Shown here: one piece after another, positions 46,057 through 56,160 of the stretch | Layout of the letters: the number at the start of each line of letters is the position of its first letter | Position numbering within the stretch: position 1 is the stretch's first letter | Assembly: GCA_963920575.1 (NCBI GenBank) | Contig: OY986967.1 | Coordinates: 9,480,061-9,544,060, forward strand | From: Narthecium ossifragum | Taxonomy: Eukaryota; Streptophyta; Magnoliopsida; Dioscoreales; Nartheciaceae | Direction of reading: 5' to 3' | DNA: 64,000 nucleotides | The notes under the pieces: generated by a model | Told to the model about the DNA's origin: nothing | Database searches by the model: none | The model's input: the letters and a program-made list of their open reading frames with translations, nothing else | Translations under genes and position numbers: made by a program

Positions 46057-46586
46057 ACTGGGGCAGTCTGATCACTTTAACACCAATCTCCATTCGAAAG
46101 TGTTACGGATTAGACTAGCCCAACTCCATGACTGCTAGACCTAATGGGAAGTGGGTCCAACCTGCCTTATCCTGTTTTATTGTTATTTCATGCTTTATTA
46201 GGTTAGTCATTTAAATTTGAATCGGACCTCCTACTTTATTAGTTACCATTTTATAGCTGGTTGATTAAGACATGATGAATAAAAAATCAAGAAAATTATT
46301 CCCAACTTCGGTTGTTCACTCTGAGCTTATTTTCAGAGTTCATTTAGGCTGAGATCGCTCTGCCACATGCATCTTTTTAATCCACCCTTCGATGATTGAG
46401 ACCCGATACGAGTAGGAGATTGACTCGTATCATCATTTGATATAAGAGCCGTCGATCCTAGCACCACCACAATGTCAAGTGTCCGTCGTTGGCCTGCCAG
46501 ACTGTACAACCTCTTTCTTGAAGATTAGTGGGAAAGCCCAAGCGGCACCCGTTCCCAGCTCCTCCCTCACCGCCTCCTATGCTGGT
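46057..46586 (+). mobile_element. LTR end, primer-binding site and start of another retrotransposon
   Basis: After an LTR-like stretch, CATTTGATATAAGAGCC (46434-46450) resembles the initiator-methionine tRNA primer-binding site (TGGTATCAGAGCC). It is followed by ATGTCAAGTGTCCGTCG near 46472. The leader continues (CCGCCTCCTATGCTGGT) and is interrupted by a hAT MITE, resuming at 47250. Confidence 0.55.
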
Positions 46587-47241
46587 TAGGGGTGGCAATA
46601 CGGGTTTGGATCGGGTCGAGACCCAATATCTCGATCAAAAATCCCAATCCGAACCCGACCCGTTTACTAAACGGGTTAATTTTGTCAACTCGAATCCGAC
46701 CCACTTTTAAACTGGTCAACCCGACCCAACCCGCCTGACCCGTTTATTAAACGGGTCAACCCGACCCAACCCGCCTGACCCGTTTATTAAACGGGTCAAC
46801 CCGACCCAACCCGCCTGACCCGTTTATTAAACGGGTCGGATTGGGTTCGGGTCAAGTTGACCCGTTTAACAACCTGTAAACAACCTCTTTAACAAAATAA
46901 CACATAATCTTCTGTTTAACAACATGTTTAACAAGTAACAAGTACCTATAAAACAAAATAACATCACCATCATACAATTCTGCTTAGCCGGTTAGAACTT
47001 AGAAAGTTTATATAGGGATAACGGGTCAAGCGGGTTGGTAACGGGTTACGGGTCGGATTTGGGTCACGGGTCACGGGTTATACGGGTTAGCCTCCTAAAC
47101 CCGAACCCGACCCGAACAGTAACGGGTCCGCGGCGGGTCGACCCGTTTTCGACCCGCACCCGAATACCCTAAACCCAAACCCGTGAAATTCGGGTTGGGT
47201 CGGGTCAGGTTCGCGGGTTATGGGTCAAATTGCCACCCCTA
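46587..47241. mobile_element. hAT-type MITE, TIR TAGGGGTGGCAA, 8-bp TSD ATGCTGGT
   Basis: 655 bp. TAGGGGTGGCAA and its inverse TTGCCACCCCTA form the ends. ATGCTGGT at 46579-46586 is repeated exactly at 47242-47249. Eight-base duplications are the hAT mark. The interior is full of ACCCGACCC and CGGGTCGGG motifs, with three 40-bp tandem units at 46711-46830. Confidence 0.93.
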
Positions 47242-47249
47242 ATGCTGGT

Positions 47250-47565
47250 GTTTCAAAACTAGGACGCTCAAATAGCAGCTATTCAAGTAAACATCCAAGC
47301 AACTATTAAATTATTGAGTATCACTTCCTTTCAATCTTCTCAGAACCCCTCAATCTCCACCATCCATCAAACCCCAATCTCTAATTCCAAGTCCCAACCA
47401 TCCACTTCCGCAAAACCCCAACATTATTCCTTTATCCCATGCTCAGCCGTCAATATCCAAGTCCTTAACTTTACCTCAACCATCTCATCCTCTTCCAGAT
47501 CTGGACCATTTATCCCATCAATAAAGTTGTGGTTTTTGACCCTAAACATGTATAAAGGGATGTCC
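47250..47565 (+). other. Retrotransposon gag-side remnant
   Basis: It continues the leader/gag region interrupted by the MITE. The frame gives a Ser/Thr/Pro/Gln-rich stretch (SKSQPSTSAKPQHYS) with no recognised domain. Confidence 0.35.
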
Positions 47566-47810
47566 AAAGAGCATTTCCAACAACTTTTTTATCTCTATTC
47601 CTACTTTAATATAATTTGGTGACATTCTCTAATATAGGGAATCACTTTTTGACTAGTTCAACCAACAGATTCCCTATACTGATTCCCTGTATCAATTAGA
47701 AGCTTTAAAATTCCATTCACATTATCTGTTTTGAGTTCCATCACTTCCCAACTGCTATAGTATCCATCCTTCTTGTCACCAGTCACTTGATCCATCTCCT
47801 CGTACCACCC

Positions 47811-47990
47811 ATAGAGATCGACAATGACGACGAGTTCAGAGATCTCTATAGCGATGTCCTCAAGCCCCTCCCTGCGCCTGTTGCTGCGCCGCCGCCCAAG
47901 GCTGCCGCCCCTAGTCTTCCTCGCGACCACATCGCAGCCGATGACGACGACAGCGATGATCAGATTCTCTTCGGATCTTCGCGCATGATC
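47811..47990 (+). pseudogene. FIP1-like polyadenylation factor, N-terminal fragment
   Basis: Reads EIDNDDEFRDLYSDVLKPLP and, further on, ADDDDSDDQILFGSS, resembling the acidic N-terminus of plant FIP1-like 3'-end processing factors (D-D-E-F-G-D-L-Y-x-D-V-L). The position expected for the start Met is ATA (47811), so the original start has been lost. About 60 codons are recognisable, followed directly by unrelated sequence. Family assignment rests on this short motif only. Confidence 0.5.
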
Positions 47991-48833
47991 CCTTCGACTC
48001 CGCAGCTCCGCCCACTCCGAAGCTGACCCGAATTGGTCCAGCGAGGGTGAGGAAGGTGTGGAGGCTGATGAAGACGAGCTTAAGTGGTGGCGGCGGGGGT
48101 AGGAGGCGGCGTCGCTCCAGAACTCGAACCAGCGGGGTGCGCGCCCGACGACGGAGCCGTGGCTGCGTCGACACGTAGGCGGGGGTGATGGTGGGGGGAA
48201 CTCATCGACGGCGCTGGCTGATCGGAGGCGGCGGAGCGGGGATGGGGATCCGAAGGAGGAGCCCGAGGCAGCGGAGGTGATCTCACGGAGGAAGAAGTCG
48301 GCGAGGCCCAGAGTGCAACATTGGATCCCATACTCGTTGACGAAGAAGACAGGGTTTCCGGCGAGGAGGGGGCGAGCTGGGAGGTAGTAGCGGTCGAAGA
48401 GGAAGATGAGCTGGGGCGCGCGGCAGAGCGTGGCACGGGTGGCTTGGAGGGACCTTTCGTCGGAGGAGGTGCTATGGTGGGGGCGGGAGAGGTGGAGCGA
48501 GGCGACCGCCAGAGGGGATTGGAGGCTGGCGTGGAGGTGGGAGGGGTGGCGCCAGTAGGGGAAGCCTGGGGATGAGAGGACTCCGAGGGAGAGGACGGTG
48601 CTGAGGTCGGGGGGGAGGGTGACTCTGAGCTCGGCCTCAGCACGGGCGAGCTCAGCCAAGGAGAGGCTAGGGAGGACGGGAGCCCCAGAGGAGCGAAGGT
48701 CGGAGAGGAGGGCGGAAGCGGAGTGGTGGAGAGGGAGGAGGGCATCGCGGGGGGCGGAGGCAACGGTGGCCGCTCGGGTAGAGAGGACATAAAATAGTTG
48801 CTCGTTGGAGTGTGGATATATACATGAGACCAT
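47990..48833 (-). pseudogene. SMI1/KNR4 (SUKH)-like plant protein fragment
   Basis: A minus-strand frame opens at 48833 and stays open to 47658 (391 codons). Only the first 280 or so residues look like a real protein; the rest is the antisense of the FIP1-like piece. The recognisable part includes LSLAELARAEAELRVTLPPD, LSLGVLSSPGFPYWRHPS and AGNPVFFVNEYGIQCCTLGL then ADFFLREI, as in plant SMI1/KNR4-like proteins of unknown role. A Ser-rich GC-rich linker follows. Because it is fused to antisense sequence of another gene, I call it a captured fragment, although the frame itself is uninterrupted and could be transcribed. Confidence 0.55.
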
Positions 48834-49599
48834 AAAATAGTATTATTTTAAGATATAGGGAATGCTTTTTGATTTCCTAAACATAGGGAACCTAGTTGGT
48901 TTTAGGGAATGGGATAGGAAATGACTATAGGGATAGGGAATCTGTTGGATAACACTTTTTAATCATGTTCCCTAAATTTAGAGATAGGGAGTGACATAAG
49001 GAATCTGTTAGGAATGCTCTAATGTGCCTAAGAAAGAAAGAACACTGGAAAAATGATATCGCGTTTCGAGGCCGCAAAAGGTTTAGTAGTTTTCCCGGGG
49101 AAGACATTTTTAGCATGCATCTAAATACATCATATTTTTGACTCAGTAAATCATATTTAGGGCATGTTTGGTTGCAAATAGGGCTAGTGGAATGGAAAGT
49201 GGAGAGGAAACCTGGAGGAATGGAAAGTTCTGGGTTTTAAGTCTGTTTGGTTGTTGTGGAATGAGGGTGGGAAAGCAGGATGGAAACTGTTTCCATCTGT
49301 TTGGTTGAAGTGGAAATGATGGTGGAAAGTGGGCGGGAATCAATTAATTCTGTTTGGTTGCAGTGGAAAGGATGGTGGAATTTTTGATGGAAAGTGGTGA
49401 CTTAAGTAGCAACAGCAATATTTTTTTGAAATGACGAAATCGTCCATCTCAACAGCTATAAAACGGCTAGTTTTAAGGGCATTTTGGTCATTTTCACATG
49501 AGTTCCAAACCTTTATAAATTAGCTCCCTTCATTACTTCATGTGTCTGCATCAACCCTTCCCCTTCCCTCTCATATATTTCTTATTTTTTTTGCAGATG

Positions 49600-49910
49600 G
49601 TAAAGCAGCTAGATCAGGAGGCACTCATTGCCTTGGAAGAGGAAGAAGAAGATTGTCGTCTTGCCCTAGAAGAAGAGGCCATCCGACATCGTCTCCTCCT
49701 CCACCAACGTGCTTATACGAACCGGATACTACGTCGATGCCGCCGACCAGAATCCTTAGTGATGCAGCCACCATTCGGCTTTTGAATTTGATGAACACAT
49801 TTTAGCCCCGACTGCGGTTGACGATCTTCGACGCCGACTCTTCCTTATTCGTGAGATACGAGCTTATCGAGAAGAAACCATCCGACCTCGCCGTTTTTTT
49901 CTTATTCCAT
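49600..49910 (+). pseudogene. Small charged ORF inside the Harbinger element (plus strand)
   Basis: It starts MVKQLDQEALIALEEEEEDC after a 3' splice-like TTTTTTGCAG and a TATA-like TTTATAAATTAG near 49513. The first frame stops at 49783-49785 (TTTTGA). If one T of the run is an extra base, the frame continues FEFDEHILAPTAVDDLRRRL and ends RRFFLIP TAG, about 110 aa in all. Acidic start, basic end, probably helical. No family recognised. Confidence 0.45.
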
Positions 49911-50269
49911 AGATTAATTTTTACTTATGATGGTTTTTAATGTTTAAGATGCTTTTTGATTGATAGATTGAACTTGGAAGATTTTGGTTGTTGGCAAATT
50001 GAGACTCCAAGTGCTATGTTTTAAAATTTTAAACTGAGTTAATTTTTTTACAAAAAAAAAAGGACAACATTTCCTTTGTTTTTATAAGTTGTGGACCCTG
50101 TACAAATTTAAGGAATACATCAACTTTTATAACAACATTAACAACCCAAATTGTATCAATTTACAACTACAAATTTAAAAACAAAGATACAATAAATTTC
50201 GAAACTTTTAAATTACAAGGTCTTCGGCTTTGTTCTCTTCACTTGCTTCAATTTGGACTCCAGTACTTT

Positions 50270-51245
50270 GAATTGGATAACAATAGCCTCAGCTAAATAT
50301 CATCATAGGCCGTGCCTCATCACTTCCCTTGTGCCTCATCTCCCGTGCAACAAAATCAGTACGAAAATATAGTTTCCAAAGAGTACGAAAAAATCAAAGC
50401 CAACATAGCCTCAGAACAGAAGAGGGTTGCCTACAAGAGGGCAGCCAAACTCCATAGCCGCAGCTAATATCATCATAGGCCGTGCCTCATCACTTCCCCT
50501 GTGCCTCATCTCTCGTGCAACGAAATCAGTACGAAATAAACACGGCTCAACATCATCATCGCCAAAGTTTACAAAAAAACAATATAATCATGTCATCATC
50601 ATTGCCCCTCAACAAATTGACATAGATAAAACAAGAGGGTTGCGTACAAGAGGGCAGCCAGCAAGAGGGTTGCCTACAAGAGGGCAGCCAAACTCAGGGG
50701 CAACCGACATAGATAAACCATCATTACCCAATCATAGCAAATACATAGCAAGTCATCATCATTTCCCTTCAACTTACCGATGTAGATAAAGCCAACATCA
50801 TCATCGCCAAAGTTTACAAAAAAATAATATAAACATGTCATCATCATTGCCCCTCAACAAACCGACATAGATAAAGCAAGAGGGTTGCCAAACTCAGGGG
50901 CAATCGACATAGATAAACCATCATTACCCAATCATAGCAACTACATAGCAAGCCATCTTCATTGCCCTTCAACAAACTGACGTAGATAAAGCCAACATCA
51001 TCTTGACGTAGATAAAGCCAACATCATCATCGCCAAAGTTTACAAAAAAAATAATATAAATATGTCATCATCATTGCCCCTCAACAAACTGACGTAGATA
51101 AAGCCAACATCATCCAAACCATCATTACCCAATCAAAGCAAATACATAGCAAGCCATCATCATTGCCCTTCAACAAACCGACGTATATAAAGCCAACATG
51201 TAGCAAACCATCATTACCCAATCATAGCAAATACATAGCAAGTTA
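50270..51245. repeat. Irregular tandem repeats, Harbinger interior
   Basis: Phrases such as CATCATCGCCAAAGTTTAC, CATTGCCCCTCAACAAA, GTAGATAAAGCCAACATC and AAGAGGGTTGCCTACAAG recur many times at variable spacing. No coding frame. Confidence 0.8.
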
Positions 51246-51340
51246 ATTGTAACAACAAAACCTGCTTCAAACATATGAATTGTACTCGTTTAGCCCTACA
51301 TACCAGCCCATTAAATGTTTGGATTTAAAACCAAACTTAA

Positions 51341-51676
51341 TCAACTTGTGTAGTGGAACAGTAGGATAATCAAAATCATAGTGAGCAGCAAAGCTGAAAG
51401 TGCATATCCGGTATAGTACCATACGTTACCATTTCTGGTAACTTTGGGGCATTTAACTCCGAAGTCATGGGCCTCATAGTCCTTAGTTGTATTCTTGGTT
51501 GCTTCATAGCACACTTTATGACCATTAAAGTGTCGGTCGTAGGCCTCATATGCCTCAGCGTTATTCTTGAAGGATTCATAACACGTACCCTTGAATTTGT
51601 TGACCTGTGCGAAACATTGAGGCCAAGAAGTATAGACCCCAGGCTGACGGCCAGCATAGACAACATAATATTTCAT
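51341..51676 (-). CDS. RNase H1-type hybrid-binding domain protein with C-terminal membrane segment
   Basis: 111 aa. Residues 2-46 (KYYVVYAGRQPGVYTSWPQC, QVNKFKGTCYESF, EAYEAY) match the N-terminal hybrid-binding domain of RNase H1, also found in the caulimovirus viroplasmin family, which binds RNA/DNA hybrids. It keeps the YYVV, GR-PGVY-SW and FKG landmarks. A second shorter block (KVCYEATKNTTKDYEAHD) echoes GTCYESFKNNAEAYEAYD, so part of the domain seems duplicated. There is no RNase H catalytic domain. Residues about 88-108 (YTGYALSALLLTMILIILLF) form a clear transmembrane helix near the C-terminus, suggesting a tail anchor. It starts 158 bases downstream of the Myb ORF stop on the same strand, so it may share its transcript. 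The frame is uninterrupted. Function within the transposon is unknown. Confidence 0.75.
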   Translation of the reverse strand: MKYYVVYAGRQPGVYTSWPQCFAQVNKFKGTCYESFKNNAEAYEAYDRHFNGHKVCYEATKNTTKDYEAHDFGVKCPKVTRNGNVWYYTGYALSALLLTMILIILLFHYTS

Positions 51677-51834
51677 GGTTCAAAATCTTGAAATAAGTTA
51701 AGCTTACATCAACCGAAACATGTCAAAGCTCCCAAACGGTTTACAACGATTAAATATTAGAACAGTTGATGTTCAATACGCATATTCAAACTAGTTAAAA
51801 TTCAGACGAAATAGTTCAAGTACTGTAAGATATC

Positions 51835-52838
51835 CTACGGGTTCGCAGCGAACCAACGCACAAGCCATGCCGCCCGCATTTCCTCATCTCTTCCAATGAA
51901 GACGCGACCCAATACCTCATTCAGTAGGAGATATTCGTACGCCCTATCAAGTTCTTCCTTGGGGAACCCCGGCACTCCCATGACAGCAGCAGAGAGTTTA
52001 GCCTCTATGGTCGTCGTATTGGCTGCCAATGTAGCCGCTATACTAGACATGATGTCTTTCAACTCCCTCACAACTGACACGAGGGCATCGTCCCTATTTT
52101 CCCTACGCCTCTTACATGGTGTATGTTGTGCCGACCTAGGCAAATTATCGGATGGTTGTGTGCTCAAAGGCGTACTAGGAGTGGTCATGGGTGGTAGCTC
52201 ATGCACACCCTCCCCCTCTTGCGTAACGCCCCCTAGTGGTACTTGAGAATCATCATCGAGGTCGACGTGGTTGTCTTCTTCAACGTTCTGTTCATCAAAC
52301 GTACTTGTAGCATGACTCCCAGTAGCCGATTCATCCCCACAACAAATAATCATAAGGTCAAGGTGATGAATTTGAGTGTTCAAGATTTGCTTCGCTTCAG
52401 AATTAGTCTGCAATTGCAACAATTAGTCAAAGATGTTTCATAAAATGCTTACGCATGGGGAAAAATCAGCTAGCTTGGTTTAACGATTACCGCAATAATA
52501 TGATCGGCGACGCCAGCGGGGACAGTAATCATATTTGTTTCAGCACTCCACCCTGCTCTGCTGAGCGGAAGAAATAGCTTCGCGAGCTTATACTTCTTTC
52601 TAACGTAGTTCATTTTCTCTTTCACATTTCTATGGTCAAAACATGTTTCCAATATTGAATTCACGTGCATAGCAGCGCCATGGAGCTGAGACTTTTTGAA
52701 CCCCTTGTCCGTACTGCACTTAAGTCTTGCCACATCGGCCATGTATTCTAGCAAGACCTTTTGCTTAGGCAAAGTCCATTTCTTATAACCCACTTTGTCG
52801 CTACTACCATGTTGAGTAGGATTTTGTTCCATTTCCAT
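51835..52838 (-). CDS. PIF/Harbinger ORF1, Myb/SANT-like DNA-binding protein
   Basis: Two exons, 52838-52491 and 52407-51835, with a GTAATC donor and TGCAG acceptor, join to 921 nt (306 aa). Exon 1 carries the Myb/SANT-like (Myb_DNA-bind_3) domain: KKWTLPKQKVLLEYMADVAR, the FKKSQLHGAAMHVN region and VKEKMNYVRKKYKLAKLF. Exon 2 reads TNSEAKQILNTQIHHLD, an acidic middle, a basic stretch (CKRRRENRD), and ends DEEMRAAWLVRWFAANP. In PIF/Pong-type elements this accessory protein helps the transposase bind the ends and reach the nucleus. No stop or frameshift was seen. It lies downstream of the transposase gene on the same strand. Confidence 0.9.
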
Positions 52839-52999
52839 ACCGTACTAAGGACATGTAAGGAAAACAAACATTTAACGAACAACAAATTGATGACTGAAAG
52901 CATAATAATAATAGTACTCATATCTAACACGAAAACACATAGTAGTACTCATACAAACAAGCAAAAGCATAATAGTACTCATACAAACATAACTAAAAT

Positions 53000-54340
53000 T
53001 CATTCCATCATTGGTGGATGGTTATAATCTTCCCACATTAGATTTGCAATTTCATCTTGGAGATTGAGCCACGTAGTTTGGTCTTGACGTTGTTGACGTG
53101 TTGTTTGACTACGTGGCATGGGCGGGGGCATCATCATCATTTTCATCGCCAGCAGGAAGTGGTTCACGTGTGACACTATCATTTGGTGTCCTATCGATGA
53201 TGAAATTATGAAGAAGGCAACATGTGTGGACTAATTTCACCTGTGTTTTCAATGGGAAGAAAGGATGGGACGCTAAGATCTTGAAGCGGTTCTTCAAGAG
53301 CCCAAAAGCTCTCTCGATGCCGGAGCGAAGGGAAGAATGTCGAAGATTGAACAACTCTTTGCAATTCAAGGGTGGGCGGTTACTATACTCCTTGATATGG
53401 TATCGTACACCTCTATAAGGTGCGATAAATCCAGGGCTGGTAGGATAGCCGGCGTCGACGAGATAGTATTTGCCTATAATTGAAGATAGGATAATGAGGA
53501 CTACTTGGTACGTGATATTGATATAGTAGGAACGTATAGTTGGTTAATCCGATACCTTCTATTGTTTTCAATCTGCACGGTGGAGGACGCTGAAGAGCAT
53601 CTTTAAGAACTGTATAGTCATTGGCGGACCCTTCCCAACCGGCTAGTACATCGGTGAATCGCATGTCCGGGGTGACAGCTACCAAAACATTTTGTGTCAT
53701 CCCTTTGCGACAATGAAATCTAAGCGCTAGTTCCGGTGGGACCGTTGCATCTATGTGTGTACCGTCGATTAGGCCAATACAGTTCTACGAAAAAAAGACA
53801 AAAGGATCATAACAATACAATGTATTATGTGTGGTGGTTGGCAACAATATAATACCTGAAAGTGGCGATAGTTAGGTTATCGGCTATTTTTGGGTGTGTT
53901 GCCGACCCGGGTTGACGCATATATTGCTCGTGGAGCCGACAGACTGCATTCAACACACGGTTGAAGTAACGACTTATCGTCTCACCCGACAAATGGAATT
54001 CATCTCGCATGATGCGATTCTTGGTGTTGTGCCCGACTATGTGCAAAAATATGCACAGCTGTTCCTCGATGGACATGTTGTCGGACTCATCCAACCAGTG
54101 ATTCGTCCTCATTAGATGTGCTAAGTCGCCTAGAAAATTTAAGTCCATTCTTATATATGAGACACAATAATCACGTCCCATTCTTGTAACCCTCTCCAAA
54201 TGTGACCGCCTACCGTCGATTCTAACTTGATGTGGGAATTCGGGACTCGACGAATGATACCCTAATCGTTTATGTACGCAAACAATAATGACAACCAATG
54301 CAACATGTTGCAGCATTGTCATTAGTGCTTCGTCGTCCAT
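53000..54340 (-). pseudogene. PIF/Harbinger transposase (DDE_Tnp_4/HARBI1-type), two frameshifts
   Basis: Three exons: 54340-53856, 53784-53556 and 53473-53000. Exon 1 has the N-terminal region (GRDYCVSYIRMDLNFLGDL, LHIVGHNTKNR, GETISRYFNRVLNAVCRLHE). Exon 2 has NCIGLIDGTHIDATVPPE (first catalytic D) and LAGWEGSANDYTVLKDAL (second D). Exon 3 has GKYYLVDAGYPTSPGFIAPY and SGIERAFGLLKNRFKILA (catalytic E), with LVHTCCLLHNFIIDR. All DDE residues are present. One base is missing near 53874-53880: the expected NPNYRHFQ before NCIG lies in the next frame. A second shift near 53110-53170 separates DDDAPAHA from the usual tail (TWLNLQDEIANLMWEDY) that ends at 53000. Restoring either needs only one base, so the gene died recently or carries sequence errors. 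Confidence 0.9.
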
Positions 54341-54489
54341 CTACATTAAACAAGCACGGACAAAAAATTAAAGCACGTTAAACAAGCACGGACCATGCTT
54401 GAGATGCCCGAGAATATTGTTGTGATCAATCAAATACAAGTCATTCAACTTCATCAAATTCAAGGTATTTCTACCAACCAACATTGACA

Positions 54490-55170
54490 ACAAAACTGAA
54501 AGCTAGCAGCGACGAGGGATAATTGAGTTCCTAAACATGATCAACAAACTGAAAGCTACCAACCAGCATTGACAACGAAACTGAAAGCTACCAACCAGCA
54601 TTGAGTTCCATAAAAGCACACAATTAAATCCAAGAACAGCAAGAACCCCTAAATCGAAAACCGAATGAAATCCAAGAACAGCAACCACCCCCAAACTGAA
54701 AGCTACCAACCAGCATTGACAACGAAACAATATACAACTTAGAACAACAACAACCCCCAAATCGAAAACCAAATGAAATCCAAGAACAGCATCAACCTCC
54801 AAATCGAATAGGGCTTAGAAATGATTAGAACAATAACAAAGCAATCGTAATAGGGCTCAGAAATGCTTAGAACAACAACCCCTAAATCGAAAACCGAATG
54901 AAATCCAAGAACAACAACCACCCCCAAACTGAAAGCTACCAACCAGCATTGACAACGAAACAATATACAACTTAGAACAATAACAACCCCCAAATTGAAA
55001 ACCAAATCAAATCCAAGAACAACATCAACCTCCAAATCGAATAAGGCTCAGAAATGGTTAGAACAACAACAAAGCAATCGTAATAGGGCTCAGAAATGCT
55101 TAGAACAACAACCCCTAAATTGAAAACTGAATGAAATCCAAGAACAACAACAACCCCCAAGTCGAATAGG
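54490..55170. repeat. Tandem repeats upstream of the transposase
   Basis: Phrases AAGCTACCAACCAGCATTGA, CAACCCCCAAATCGAAAACC and AATCCAAGAACA recur in units of about 120-240 bases. ORFs here are repeat translations. Confidence 0.8.
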
Positions 55171-55299
55171 GCTCAGAAATGCTTATGGGATCAGAGGCAA
55201 AAATGATAGGGGATCAGAGGCAAAAATGATAAGGGATCAGAAGGGACTTCGCAAACATACCGGAGAGAGAACAAATGTAGCCGGAGGGAGCAACCAAAC

Positions 55300-56160
55300 C
55301 CTCAAAGCTTCGCGTCATCGAGGAGAGGAGGGAGAGCCGGGAGCTGCGGGCCGTAGGGGAGAGGATGGAGAGAGAGCAAGCAAGGCCTAGGCGGGAGAAA
55401 GAGAGTAGCCACCCACCAGCAAACCTTAGGCGGGAGAAGAGAGTATTGGGCTAGGGAGAGGAGGGATCAGAAGCAAAAATGAGTTTGGAAATCAGAGGCA
55501 AAAATGATAAGGGATCACAAACGACTTCGCAAACATACCGGAGAGAGACCAAATGTAGCCGGAGGGAGCAACCAAACCCTCAACGCTTCGCGCCGTCGAT
55601 GAGAGGAGGGAGAGCCGGGAGATGCGAGTCGTAGGGGAGAGGATGGAGAGAGAGCTCCAAACCCTCAAAACTTCGCGCCGTCGAGGAGAGGAGGGAGAGC
55701 CGGGAGATGCGGGCCGTAGGGAAGAGGATGGAGAGAGAGCAACCAAACCCTCTATGCTTCGCGCCGTCGAGGAGAGGAGGGAGAGCCGGGAGATGCGAGC
55801 CGTAGGGGAGAAGATGGAGAGAGAACTCCAAACCCTCAAAGCTTCGCGCCATCGAGGAGAGGAGGGAGAGCCGGGAGATGCGAGCCGTAGGGGAGAGGAT
55901 GGAGAGAGAGCTCCAAACCCTCAAAACTTCACGCCGTTGAGGAGAGGAGGGAGAGCCGGGAGATGCGAGCCATAGGGGAGAGGATGGAGAGAGAACTCCA
56001 AACTCTCAAAACTTCGAGCCATCGAGGAGAGGAGGGAGAGCCGGGAGATGCGAGCCGTAGGGGAGAGGATGGAGAGAGAACTCCAAACCCTCAAAGCTTC
56101 GAGCCATCGAGGAGAGGAGGGAGAGCCGGGAGATGCGAGGAGAGGATGGAGAGCAACCAA
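55300..56160. repeat. 85-bp tandem array near the right end of the Harbinger element
   Basis: CGAGGAGAGGAGGGAGAGCC begins units at about 55319, 55597, 55682, 55768, 55853, 55938, 56023 and 56108, so the later six are spaced 85-86 bases apart. The larger block 55205-55320 (AAAATGATAAGGGATCAG, CATACCGGAGAGAGA) is also duplicated at 55495-55600. Confidence 0.9.

Larger units (their letters stand above)
47566..49024. mobile_element. Candidate Pack-type element carrying two gene fragments
   Basis: The left end (GAGCATTTCCAACAACTTTT, then ACAGATTCCCTAT near 47666) and the right end read inverted (GAGCATTCCTAACAGATTCC, then CCAACAGATTCCCTATCCC) are similar inverted repeats. GAGCAT-x-TCCAACA ends are common in plant non-autonomous DNA transposons. 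Between them lie fragments of two unrelated host genes in opposite orientation. No clean target duplication was found. Confidence 0.6.

Noticed and set aside
43038..46071. Ser/His/Pro-rich ORFs (HHPFSTTSHHPSS-like)
   Set aside because: Translations of ATCATCCATTTTCC short repeats within LTRs.
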